From positions 1 through 6,377 of the forward strand of contig CAJOOX010000098.1 in assembly GCA_905236195.1 (NCBI GenBank): 6,377 nt of DNA, written 5' to 3'. The position numbers and the translations under genes are program-made. The stretch is from an uncultured Bacteroidales bacterium. GTDB lineage: Bacteria > Bacteroidota > Bacteroidia > Bacteroidales > UBA3663. The notes beneath the pieces are model-generated. The model ran no database searches. It had not been told where the DNA came from and was given only the letters and a program-made list of their open reading frames with translations. Positions within the stretch are counted from its first letter, which is position 1. The number at the start of each line of letters is the position of its first letter. Shown one piece after another: positions 1-6,278 of the stretch.

Positions 1-376
1 GTTCCATTTCCTCACGCGTCAGGGCATGCGGTTCGCGGCTCTTGGGATCGATATAGGGGTGCAGAATGATGCCTACCACATCGAAACGCCATTCCAGGGG
101 GCAATGCGTCAGATGAATGTAATGGTTGGCCGCCGCGGCTGTACGGGCCATCTTCTTCTGGTCGATGGCATCCAGGGGATTGCCGAAGGAATCGTCGGCA
201 CGCGTCTTGACCTCCACAAAGACAATTTGGGAGGTTGACGGGTCTTCGCAGATGATGTCCAGTTCGAAATGGCCATGGTGCCATTGGCGTTCCAGGATCT
301 GATATCCCTTCTTTTTGAGATAGGCCGCTGCGAGGGCTTCCCCGTCATTGCCCTGATTTTTGCTGAATTCTGCCAT
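1..376 (-). CDS. yraN: YraN/UPF0102 family endonuclease-fold protein, 3' end cut by window edge
   Basis: Reading from the ATG at 376 down to base 1, the minus strand is open for 125 codons without a stop, so the C-terminus lies outside the window. The family is usually about 115-130 residues, so little is missing. Visible family landmarks are G12-E13 and the helix after it, the 'GYQILER' strand (24-30), E38-L39-D40, the core F53-V-E-V-K57-x-R59, and the late R97-F-D99. D40, E55 and K57 form the PD-(D/E)xK nuclease-like signature. The family is cytoplasmic and widely conserved; its substrate is poorly defined, with roles in DNA processing suggested. The start follows the cca stop by 4 nt, and the purine stretch AAGGAA overlapping that stop could serve as ribosome binding site, so translation is probably coupled to cca. 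Family call is confident; biochemical role is not. Confidence 0.9.
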   Translation of the reverse strand, partial: MAEFSKNQGNDGEALAAAYLKKKGYQILERQWHHGHFELDIICEDPSTSQIVFVEVKTRADDSFGNPLDAIDQKKMARTAAAANHYIHLTHCPLEWRFDVVGIILHPYIDPKSREPHALTREEME

Positions 377-380
377 TTCC

Positions 381-1829
381 TTATGCTTTGGTTTCCCCTG
401 AAGGGAGGTTCAATGTCTTGAATTTTTCATCCAGGAAAACAAGGGCCGCCTCGCGGTTGTTGGGGATGATGCCGTCGAGGATGGCATCCTTGAGCGAATC
501 CTTGAGCACACCCACCTCGCGCGATGGTGTCAGTCCGTACCGCTGCATGATCTCGATACCGTCAACCGGAGGCTGCCAGTTGCGGATACGGTCTTTCTCC
601 TCGATTTCCACCATCTTCTGGCGCACAATCTTGAAATTGTCAAGGAAACGGCGCACCTTTTCAGGGTTTTTGGACGTGATGTCAGCCTCGCATAGGGTCA
701 TGAGTTCGTCGATGTCGTCGCCGGCATCGAAGAGCAGACGGCGTATAGCCGAGTCGGTAATGCCTTCGTCAGCCAGACATATGGGACGCATGTGGAGCAG
801 TACAAGTTTCTCGACAAACTTCTCTTCCGGACCGAGAGGGAGCTTGAGACGGCGGAAGATGGGCAATACCATACGCGAACCTATATAATCATGATTGTAG
901 AAAGTCCAGCCGATTTTCTCATCCCAGGCTTTGGCTTTTGCCTTGCCGAGGTCGTGCATGACTGCAGCCCAACGCAGCCAAAGGTTCTGGTTGCCGGTGG
1001 CGGCCACATGGTCGAGCACCGTGACGGTGTGCCAGAAATTGTCCTTGTGACCGCGTCCGTCCTTTACCTCTACGCCGGCCAGCGCCTGCAGTTCGGGGAA
1101 GATAATCTGAAGGAGGCCGCAACGCTGCAGGTAGGCCCAACCCACGGAAGGGCGCGGCGCCATCTGTATCTTGTTGAGTTCGTCGATGATGCGTTCACCG
1201 GAAATTATCTTGATGCGGTCCCTGTTGCGGGCAATAGCCTCAAATGTCTCAGGTACAATCTGGAAGTCGAAACGGGTGGCGAAGCGGATGGCGCGCAGCA
1301 TACGCAGCGGGTCGTCAGAGAAAGTGATGTCCGGATCAAGGGGGGTGCGCACCAGCCCGTTCTGCAGGTCGTCAATGCCGCCAAATGGGTCGAGCAGCTC
1401 GCCCCAGCGGGCCTTGTTAAGACAGATGGCAAGGTCGTTGATGGTGAGGTCGCGCCGCCGCTGGTCATCCTCGAGTGTACCGTCCTCGACCACGGGTTTG
1501 CGGGAATCGTGGGAATAGGATTCCCTGCGTGCTCCCACGAACTCCACTTCCAATCCCCCGTGTTTGACCTGTGCGGTTCCGAAATTGCGATAGACGGCCA
1601 GATGGGTGCCACGGCGCCCGAGCCGACGGGCCACAGCCTGAGCGAGTTCTATGCCCGAGCCGACCGTCACAACATCAATATCCTTGGAGGGGCGTTCGAG
1701 GAAAAGATCGCGCACCCAACCGCCAATGACATAACACTCGCGATTCAGGCGGTCAGCTTCTTCTCCAATCAGATGTAGGATTGGAATGTCAAGTTTGCAA
1801 ATTATCTCTTTTTTTGATAAAATATGCAT
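381..1829 (-). CDS. cca: CCA tRNA nucleotidyltransferase (class II, with HD domain)
   Basis: Adds or repairs the 3'-terminal CCA of tRNAs in the cytoplasm; some relatives act as poly(A) polymerases. The 482-residue protein starts with the class II nucleotidyltransferase head: G36-G-W-V-R-D41, then the metal-binding pair D50-x-D52 in 'KDIDVV'. 'RRDLTIND' (125-132) follows, with 'DPLRMLRAIRFATRF' (173-187) as the nucleotide-recognition and neck region. An HD phosphohydrolase-like domain follows, with H267, H292-D293 in 'MHDLGK' and H313 in 'NHDYIG'. I chose the ATG at 1829. A longer frame with a TTG start at 1862 exists, but that TTG lies inside the likely promoter -7 element and would be upstream of the transcript start. 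The chosen start has an AT-rich leader and no Shine-Dalgarno. The gene is followed at once by yraN. CCA versus poly(A) specificity cannot be read from sequence alone, but as the only family member in view CCA addition is the default. Confidence 0.95.
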   Translation of the reverse strand: MHILSKKEIICKLDIPILHLIGEEADRLNRECYVIGGWVRDLFLERPSKDIDVVTVGSGIELAQAVARRLGRRGTHLAVYRNFGTAQVKHGGLEVEFVGARRESYSHDSRKPVVEDGTLEDDQRRRDLTINDLAICLNKARWGELLDPFGGIDDLQNGLVRTPLDPDITFSDDPLRMLRAIRFATRFDFQIVPETFEAIARNRDRIKIISGERIIDELNKIQMAPRPSVGWAYLQRCGLLQIIFPELQALAGVEVKDGRGHKDNFWHTVTVLDHVAATGNQNLWLRWAAVMHDLGKAKAKAWDEKIGWTFYNHDYIGSRMVLPIFRRLKLPLGPEEKFVEKLVLLHMRPICLADEGITDSAIRRLLFDAGDDIDELMTLCEADITSKNPEKVRRFLDNFKIVRQKMVEIEEKDRIRNWQPPVDGIEIMQRYGLTPSREVGVLKDSLKDAILDGIIPNNREAALVFLDEKFKTLNLPSGETKA

Positions 1830-1858
1830 CAATTTCAATTTTTTCGGGTAAAAAAGTA

Positions 1859-1890
1859 GCAAAGAATAAGGATTTGTCCTATCTTTGCAA
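1859..1890 (-). promoter_or_regulatory. Probable promoter of cca-yraN (Bacteroidetes sigma type)
   Basis: Read on the minus strand, TATTCTTTGC (1868 to 1859) resembles the Bacteroidetes -7 element TAnnTTTGC with one extra T. TTGC (1890 to 1887), 18 nt upstream, can serve as the -33 element. Transcription would begin near 1853, giving a leader of roughly 24 nt before the ATG at 1829. The -33 part overlaps the -7 element of a plus-strand promoter. The extra base makes this a non-perfect match. Confidence 0.55.
1880..1888 (+). promoter_or_regulatory. Bacteroidetes -7 promoter element for a short plus-strand transcript
   Basis: TATCTTTGC is a full match to the Bacteroidetes -7 consensus TAnnTTTGC. 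No TTTG-like -33 element sits 18-21 nt upstream, where the sequence is instead the opposite-facing cca -7 element. Transcription would start around 1893 and run into the terminator at 1926-1958. No plus-strand gene starts before 2999. Confidence 0.5.
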
Positions 1891-1892
1891 TG

Positions 1893-1958
1893 TGTTTTTC
1901 ATGGTATAAGATTTAAGGTTAGTGGATCCAGTTTGTCGAGAGACAAGCTGGATTTTTT
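1893..1958 (+). ncRNA. Candidate small RNA, about 65 nt, between cca and the PHP phosphatase gene
   Basis: Inferred from a consensus -7 element (1880-1888) followed about 40 nt later by a strong intrinsic terminator. There is no room for a protein: the only frame with an ATG (1890-1916, eight codons) begins at or before the expected transcript start. The 5' part is AT-rich and unstructured by eye; the 3' half is the terminator hairpin. The RNA would be antisense to the 3' untranslated region of the PHP phosphatase transcript and lie upstream of cca. I recognise no known RNA family. The 5' end is an estimate. Confidence 0.4.
1926..1958 (+). terminator. Intrinsic terminator, plus-strand orientation
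   Basis: Arms 1926-1937 and 1942-1953 form a 12-bp stem with one G-U wobble (1932/1947), closed by a GAGA tetraloop of GNRA type and followed by six T (1953-1958). On the minus strand the same hairpin is not followed by a T-run, so it is not a good terminator for the PHP gene that ends at 1970. The orientation therefore supports a plus-strand transcript. Confidence 0.8.
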
Positions 1959-1969
1959 GTATCTCCGTT

Positions 1970-2731
1970 TCAGAGCCGGTCGTTTCCGCAGCAGCGCACC
2001 AGATCGTGATAAATATCGGCATATTTGCCGGAACGGAGGAACTGCCGCATCACATGGATCTGATGATCATTGTGGAGGTCGGAACCCAGAAAGTTGACAT
2101 ATCCCTTGCGGAGCAGCCACAAAGCAGCCTTGCGCACCTCTTCCCCATAATAGCCGGCAAAGGAAAGCAGATTGCATTGAAAATCAACGCCATGCTTTTT
2201 GAGACGGTCATAATAGGCACGGTTTTCAACGGCCCAATAGTCGTAGCGTTCGGGATGAGCCATGATGGGATGATAGCCGGCAGCAGCCACCTGGGCGATG
2301 AGTTCCTCAACAGGATAGTCGGGTTCGTGCCAGGGACACTCGACCAGCAGATGATTCCCGAGAAAGGGCACGAGTGCAGCGCCTGCCTGTTCATAATGAG
2401 ACTGGCTGAGCAGCTGGCGGAACGTGAAGTCCATCCTATACTCGAACGAAAAGCCTTCACAGACAATGGGTGTACCCTGAGCCTTCAGCCTGGCGACAAG
2501 TTTGTCATAGAGCGGCTGGATACCGGCCGTATCGTTCATATAATTGGGATAAGCATGGTGGGGCGTGATGACTACCCGCTCCTGCCCCATCTCGTGAAGG
2601 GCCTTGAGATAGTCGAGCGACATCGTCATGAGCGCAGAACCGTCATCGACCCCGGGGATGAGATGACAGTGAATGTCGCGCTTATAGGGCAATGGCAAAG
2701 CCTCACGTTTCCTGAAGAGGAAATCAAACAT
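1970..2731 (-). CDS. PHP-domain protein-tyrosine phosphatase, CpsB/YwqE type
   Basis: A 253-residue metal-dependent phosphatase of the polymerase-and-histidinol-phosphatase fold. Family members dephosphorylate the tyrosine cluster of BY-kinases that control capsule or exopolysaccharide export. The PHP metal-binding motifs are in order: D19-I-H21-C-H23 with D29-D30, T57-P-H59-H60, E97-Y with D101, E131 in 'LLVECP', H159-P-E-R162 in 'IMAHPER', and D218-L-H220 in 'GSDLHN'. Nothing essential is missing, and the length fits the family. There is no signal peptide, so it is cytoplasmic. I chose the ATG at 2731 ('MFDFLFRKRE', typical of Bacteroides homologues). An in-frame ATG 72 nt upstream (2803) sits at the predicted transcript start and adds an unconserved N-terminus. 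No kinase or polysaccharide gene is adjacent, so its partner lies elsewhere. No minus-strand terminator is evident after the stop. Confidence 0.88.
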   Translation of the reverse strand: MFDFLFRKREALPLPYKRDIHCHLIPGVDDGSALMTMSLDYLKALHEMGQERVVITPHHAYPNYMNDTAGIQPLYDKLVARLKAQGTPIVCEGFSFEYRMDFTFRQLLSQSHYEQAGAALVPFLGNHLLVECPWHEPDYPVEELIAQVAAAGYHPIMAHPERYDYWAVENRAYYDRLKKHGVDFQCNLLSFAGYYGEEVRKAALWLLRKGYVNFLGSDLHNDHQIHVMRQFLRSGKYADIYHDLVRCCGNDRL

Positions 2732-2804
2732 GATAACGGAAATTCTGAAAATTGAAGAAAAAGCATCCGCCGGAAAAACTGAAAAGTCTTCGACAAGAAG
2801 CATG

Positions 2805-2813
2805 GCAAAGATA
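2805..2813 (-). promoter_or_regulatory. -7 promoter element of the PHP phosphatase gene
   Basis: Read on the minus strand, 2813 to 2805 is TATCTTTGC, an exact Bacteroidetes -7 match. A weak TTTCG lies about 18-19 nt upstream in place of the usual TTTG. Transcription would start near 2799, leaving a leader of roughly 65-70 nt before the ATG at 2731. The promoter is divergent from that of the sugar operon. Confidence 0.65.
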
Positions 2814-2864
2814 GCGAATTAATGGGAATTGACGAAATGAAATTGCAAAAAAAGCATGGAATTG

Positions 2865-2883
2865 GCCTAAAAACAGCCTAAAA
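2865..2883. repeat. Tandem GCCTAAAA direct repeat in the divergent intergenic region
   Basis: GCCTAAAA occurs at 2865-2872 and again at 2876-2883, an 11-bp period or about one helical turn. It sits about 67 bp upstream of the -7 element of the sugar operon and about 50 bp upstream of that of the PHP gene. It could be a regulator binding site, but in AT-rich DNA a chance repeat of this length is possible. Confidence 0.3.
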
Positions 2884-2949
2884 TGACAAAATTGTAACGG
2901 GAAATGATAAAAAAACTCGAATTTGTTTCTTCCTTTGAATAAAAATGCT

Positions 2950-2958
2950 TATCTTTGC
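2950..2958 (+). promoter_or_regulatory. -7 promoter element of the mutarotase-symporter operon
   Basis: TATCTTTGC is an exact match to the Bacteroidetes -7 consensus. The best upstream TTTG (2922-2925) is 24 nt away, a little more than the usual 19-21, while GTTTC at 2925-2929 is nearer the normal distance. Transcription would start around 2963, giving a leader of about 35 nt. The -7 element overlaps a 10-bp perfect palindrome, CTTTGCAAAG (2953-2962). Confidence 0.7.
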
Positions 2959-2976
2959 AAAGTCTTTTTTGACTTT
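2959..2976. repeat. Inverted repeat at the transcript start of the sugar operon
   Basis: AAAGTC (2959-2964) and GACTTT (2971-2976) are perfect complements around a T6 spacer, directly after the -7 element. It could be an operator half-site pair or a small 5'-end hairpin in the mRNA. The expected transcript start falls inside the left arm, which favours the DNA-site reading. No regulator gene is nearby. Confidence 0.35.
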
Positions 2977-2981
2977 ACACA

Positions 2982-3000
2982 ATATATAAACTTTATATAT
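2982..3000. repeat. AT-only palindrome overlapping the mutarotase start codon
   Basis: ATATATAAA (2982-2990), a central C, then TTTATATAT (2992-3000) form a perfect 9-bp inverted repeat ending on the first two bases of the ATG at 2999. As RNA this weak AU-only hairpin would hold the initiation region. The same low-GC character is normal for Bacteroidetes translation starts, so it may be just that. Confidence 0.35.
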
Positions 3001-4189
3001 GAAACTTAGAAACATTACAATCGGAGCCACTATGGTGGTCACAGCCATGCTGCTGGGCAGTTGTGGCAACAAGAAGCAAGCGCAGCCTGCCGAGCAGACT
3101 GCAACGGAAACGCTGTCAGGACTGAATCCTGCAAATTTTGCAGACACGATCGACGGCAAACCCACGGCACTCTACACACTGAAAAATGCCAGCGGTGCGG
3201 AAGTATGCGTCACCAACCTTGGCGGACGTATCGTATCCATCTGGGTACCCGACAGGTATGGTGAATTCAAGGATGTGGTGCTGGGCTTCGACAACGTGAA
3301 GGCCTATGCCAACCGAGACGGAAAGACTCCCTCCGACTTCGGCGCAGCCATCGGACGCTATGCCAACCGCATCGGCGGTGGCAAGTTTACCCTGGACGGT
3401 GTAGAGTATGTACTCCCCCAGAACAACTACGGACATTGTCTGCACGGCGGTCCTACAGGCTGGCAGTATCAGGTCTATACGGCCACACAGACGGCCGACA
3501 ACTCCGTGACAATGGAAATCGTATCGCCCGACGGCGACAACAATTTTCCCGGCGAAGTGAAGGCCAAAGTCACCTACACGCTGACCGACCAGAATGCCGT
3601 GGAAATTGAGTACAGCGCCACAACTGACAAGCCTACGGTGATCAATATGACCAACCACAGCTACTTCAACCTGAGCGGCGATCCCACGCAGACCATTCTT
3701 AACGACTCGCTCTACCTGAATTCGACATCGACGACCCCCATCGACGAGACGTTCATGACCACCGGCGAGATTGCCGACATCATCCCCGGTTCGGCCTTCG
3801 ACTTCACCAAATGCAAGACCATAGGCCAGGATATCGAGGCAGAGGACCAGCAGGTGAAGTACGGACTGGGCTTCGACCACAACTGGGTGCTCAACACCAA
3901 GGGCAATATCGACGTGCCGGCTGCCGTGCTCCTTTCGCCCGCATCCGGTATTACGCTCTCCGTATTCACAACCGAACCCGGCGTTCAGGTCTATGCCGGC
4001 AACTTCCTCGACGGAACCGCCGTCGGCAAGAAGGGCATCAAGTATGAAAAACGCACGGGTATCTGTCTCGAAACACAGAAATACCCCGACACACCCAACA
4101 AGGAGGGCAAGGACGGATGGACAAGCTGCGTGCTGAGACCCGGCGAAACCTATAACAGCCGTACGATTTTCCAGTTCGGCACCCTTTAA
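2999..4189 (+). CDS. galM: Aldose 1-epimerase (galactose mutarotase), predicted lipoprotein
   Basis: Interconverts the alpha and beta anomers of aldoses such as galactose and glucose. The 396-residue protein begins with a lipoprotein signal peptide: a K2/R4 head, a hydrophobic stretch 6-19 and lipobox L19-G-S-C22. It should therefore be anchored in the envelope, not cytoplasmic like E. coli GalM. The residues after Cys22 (GNKKQ) lack the acidic surface-export signal known in Bacteroidetes, so periplasmic facing is my inference. The mutarotase domain covers about 55-395 with the expected active-site residues: 'GRYANRI' (119-125), H149 in 'CLHGG', general acid H220 in 'TNHSYFNL', D293 in 'GFDHNW' and general base E358 in 'CLETQ'. 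The only upstream signal is an AT-rich leader without Shine-Dalgarno. It is first in an operon with the symporter 39 nt downstream, which supports a role in sugar uptake. Exact sugar not determinable. Confidence 0.94.
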   Translation: MKLRNITIGATMVVTAMLLGSCGNKKQAQPAEQTATETLSGLNPANFADTIDGKPTALYTLKNASGAEVCVTNLGGRIVSIWVPDRYGEFKDVVLGFDNVKAYANRDGKTPSDFGAAIGRYANRIGGGKFTLDGVEYVLPQNNYGHCLHGGPTGWQYQVYTATQTADNSVTMEIVSPDGDNNFPGEVKAKVTYTLTDQNAVEIEYSATTDKPTVINMTNHSYFNLSGDPTQTILNDSLYLNSTSTTPIDETFMTTGEIADIIPGSAFDFTKCKTIGQDIEAEDQQVKYGLGFDHNWVLNTKGNIDVPAAVLLSPASGITLSVFTTEPGVQVYAGNFLDGTAVGKKGIKYEKRTGICLETQKYPDTPNKEGKDGWTSCVLRPGETYNSRTIFQFGTL

Positions 4190-4228
4190 TGCCTTTAAAA
4201 ATCAAAGAACAAACAATTTATATACAAA

Positions 4229-6196
4229 ATGGAAATTATTGAAGCTCTAAAAAACAATGGTTTTGAGGTAGCGGACTATGTGGTCTTCGGCCTCTACATC
4301 GTGATTCTCGTCGGCATGGGTCTGTTCCTGTCGCGAAGCAAGAAGGGCGAAGAGAAGAACTCCGCAGACTACTTCCTGGCCGGCAATACGCTGACATGGT
4401 GGGCAGTAGGCGCCTCTCTCATCGCAGCCAACATCTCAGCCGAACAGTTCATCGGCATGTCAGGTTCCGCCTTCAAGTCAGGTATTGCCATGGCAGCCTA
4501 CGAACTCATGGCAGCAGCCACCCTCCTGGTCGTAGCCAAGTTCCTCCTCCCCGTGATGATTGAAAAGAAAATCTTCACGATTCCCCAGTTCTTGAGAGAA
4601 CGTTACAACTGGGGTGTAGGTCTGGCATTCTCCATCTTCTGGCTGTTCCTCTATGTGTTCATCAACCTGACGTCCGTGGCCTGGCTGGGTGCCCTTGCCA
4701 TCAAGCAGATTCTGGGCCTCCCCTATGTTCCCGGCGTATTCCTGGGCATGAACGTCGATATGACACTGTTGGTTATCATCCTGGCCCTGTTCCTGATTGC
4801 AGGTATCTACTCAATCTACGGCGGTCTGGCGTCGGTGGCATGGACCGACGTAATGCAGGTAACCTTCCTTGTGGGCGGCGGTCTGATTACGGCTTATGCA
4901 GCCCTTGACGTTATCGCAGAAGAAATCGGTGCTCCCAACGCATTTGCAGCACTGGGCAACATCATGAGTGACCTGGAGGCTATTCCCGGCGACAAACACT
5001 TCCACCTGATTGTTACCCGCAATGAAGCCCTCTACCCCGTTATTAACGGTGTGCAGAACGGCTTGGGCGAAGTGCTTCAGCCTTCCGATCCCTACTTCGA
5101 CATTCCCGGTATCGTGGTGATTGTAGGTGCACTCTGGCTGACCAACCTCGGCTATTGGGGCTTCAACCAGTACATCATTCAGAAGGGTCTGGCTGCCAAG
5201 AGCCTCTCCGAGGCCAAGAAAGGTATGATTTTCGCAGCCTTCCTGAAGATTCTGATTCCCTTCATCGTATGTATCCCCGGCGTATGTGCCTTCTATATTA
5301 TGACACAGCGTCCTGATCTGTACGCTACGCTTGCCGGCAGTATCGAACGTTCAGACGATGCCTATCCCTTCCTGATTCGCAACTTCACTCCTGTCGTGGT
5401 CAAGGGTCTTTCGTTTGCAGCCCTTGCTGCCGCCGTTATCTCGTCGCTGGCCTCAATGTTCAACTCCACTTCGACCATCTTCACGATGGACATCTACAAG
5501 CAGTTCATGAACAAGAACGCCTCGGAGAAGCGGCTCGTCAACGTGGGCCGTATCACATCGATTTGCGCACTCATTCTCGCCCTGCTCGCCGTTTATCCCA
5601 TCATGGGCGGAGCCGACCAGGCCTTCCAGATTATCCAGGAATATTCGGGCTTCGTTTATCCCGGCGTGGTTGTGATCTTCGGTCTCGGTCTGCTGTGGAA
5701 ACGCGCTTCCGGCACGGCTGCCGTAGTAGCCGCCATCGGCACTTTCGTATTCTCCATCCTCTTCAAGTTCCTGATGCCTGAGGTTCCCTTCCTGCTCCGC
5801 ATGGGTTATGTGTTCCTCTGCCTCGTTGTGGTATTCTTCGGCATTTCGTTCGCCTCCAAGCAGACGGTTCCTGCCGACAAACTCGACGAGAAGACCATCA
5901 AGCAGCAACTGCTTTGGAGCAATATCCTCGGCGCGGGTGCTGTAATCTGCCTCATCGTCGGCATCATATCGATGTTCAACCACGAATTGGTGAACTACGG
6001 ATTCGAGGCCATCTTCTTCCTGGCACTCATGTTCTTCGTGCTGGCTATCTACCTGCGTTCGAACGCTGTGGATAAGGTGAAAGATCCCAATGCCGTTGAC
6101 ATAGAACTCGAACTGTTCCACACCGACAGGTCATTCAATATCGGAGCTGTTGCGGTCATTGTAATCCTTGCAATTCTCTACGCTGCACTTTGGTAA
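4229..6196 (+). CDS. sglT: Sodium/sugar symporter, SSS family, vSGLT-like
   Basis: Inner-membrane protein of 655 residues that imports a hexose with Na+. It is closely related to Vibrio vSGLT, down to the C-terminus 'TDRSFNI' and the final helix (about 637-655). By alignment from memory, the vSGLT galactose ligands are all present: Q73, E92, N306, K340, Q470, plus the gate tyrosine Y309 followed by W310. The Na2 site is kept too: A66, I69, A402, S405, S406. The hydrophobicity pattern fits 14 or more membrane helices, the first at about 14-35. The loop before the N306 helix (about 235-292) seems some 40 residues longer than in vSGLT. The ATG at 4229 is preceded by an AT-rich stretch and no clear Shine-Dalgarno. 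It is co-transcribed with the mutarotase and followed by a terminator. Galactose or glucose is the likeliest substrate; another aldose is possible. Confidence 0.94.
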   Translation: MEIIEALKNNGFEVADYVVFGLYIVILVGMGLFLSRSKKGEEKNSADYFLAGNTLTWWAVGASLIAANISAEQFIGMSGSAFKSGIAMAAYELMAAATLLVVAKFLLPVMIEKKIFTIPQFLRERYNWGVGLAFSIFWLFLYVFINLTSVAWLGALAIKQILGLPYVPGVFLGMNVDMTLLVIILALFLIAGIYSIYGGLASVAWTDVMQVTFLVGGGLITAYAALDVIAEEIGAPNAFAALGNIMSDLEAIPGDKHFHLIVTRNEALYPVINGVQNGLGEVLQPSDPYFDIPGIVVIVGALWLTNLGYWGFNQYIIQKGLAAKSLSEAKKGMIFAAFLKILIPFIVCIPGVCAFYIMTQRPDLYATLAGSIERSDDAYPFLIRNFTPVVVKGLSFAALAAAVISSLASMFNSTSTIFTMDIYKQFMNKNASEKRLVNVGRITSICALILALLAVYPIMGGADQAFQIIQEYSGFVYPGVVVIFGLGLLWKRASGTAAVVAAIGTFVFSILFKFLMPEVPFLLRMGYVFLCLVVVFFGISFASKQTVPADKLDEKTIKQQLLWSNILGAGAVICLIVGIISMFNHELVNYGFEAIFFLALMFFVLAIYLRSNAVDKVKDPNAVDIELELFHTDRSFNIGAVAVIVILAILYAALW

Positions 6197-6224
6197 CGGA
6201 ATGCCGTTTGTCGAAAAAATCATG

Positions 6225-6259
6225 TCATTCGTCGGAAAAAATCCGGCGAATGATTTTTT
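6225..6259 (+). terminator. Intrinsic terminator of the mutarotase-symporter operon
   Basis: Arms 6225-6236 and 6242-6253 form a 12-bp stem with one G-U wobble around a five-A loop, followed by six T (6254-6259). It lies 29 nt after the symporter stop. An A-run upstream (6214-6219) could let it work weakly on the other strand as well. Confidence 0.88.
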
Positions 6260-6264
6260 ATGCC

Positions 6265-6273
6265 TATCTTTGC
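6265..6273 (+). promoter_or_regulatory. -7 promoter element behind the operon terminator
   Basis: TATCTTTGC, an exact Bacteroidetes -7 match, begins six bases after the T-run of the operon terminator. No TTTG-type -33 element is visible at the normal distance, where the terminator hairpin lies. Transcription would start at about 6278-6280 and meet a hairpin terminator at 6322-6358, or read through to a gene beyond the window. Confidence 0.5.
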
Positions 6274-6278
6274 ACCGA

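Noticed and set aside
792..1778. Plus-strand open frame of 328 codons opposite cca
   Set aside because: Its product shows no recognisable domain and it lies wholly antisense to the clear motifs of cca; a shadow of the codon bias of that gene.
1890..1916. Eight-codon frame (MCFSWYKI) possibly a leader peptide
   Set aside because: Its ATG is at or before the expected transcript start, there is no ribosome binding site, and no plus-strand gene follows for it to control.
1922..2755. Plus-strand open frame of 277 codons opposite the PHP gene
   Set aside because: Mirrors the PHP gene almost end to end, has no family signature, and would start inside the terminator hairpin at 1926-1958.
3116..3880. 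Minus-strand open frame of 254 codons within the mutarotase gene
   Set aside because: Antisense to a gene with all catalytic residues; no promoter, no domain.
5453..6121. Minus-strand open frame of 222 codons within the symporter gene
   Set aside because: Composition rich in Glu/His/Gly, as expected for the antisense of a membrane protein gene; no domain or promoter.
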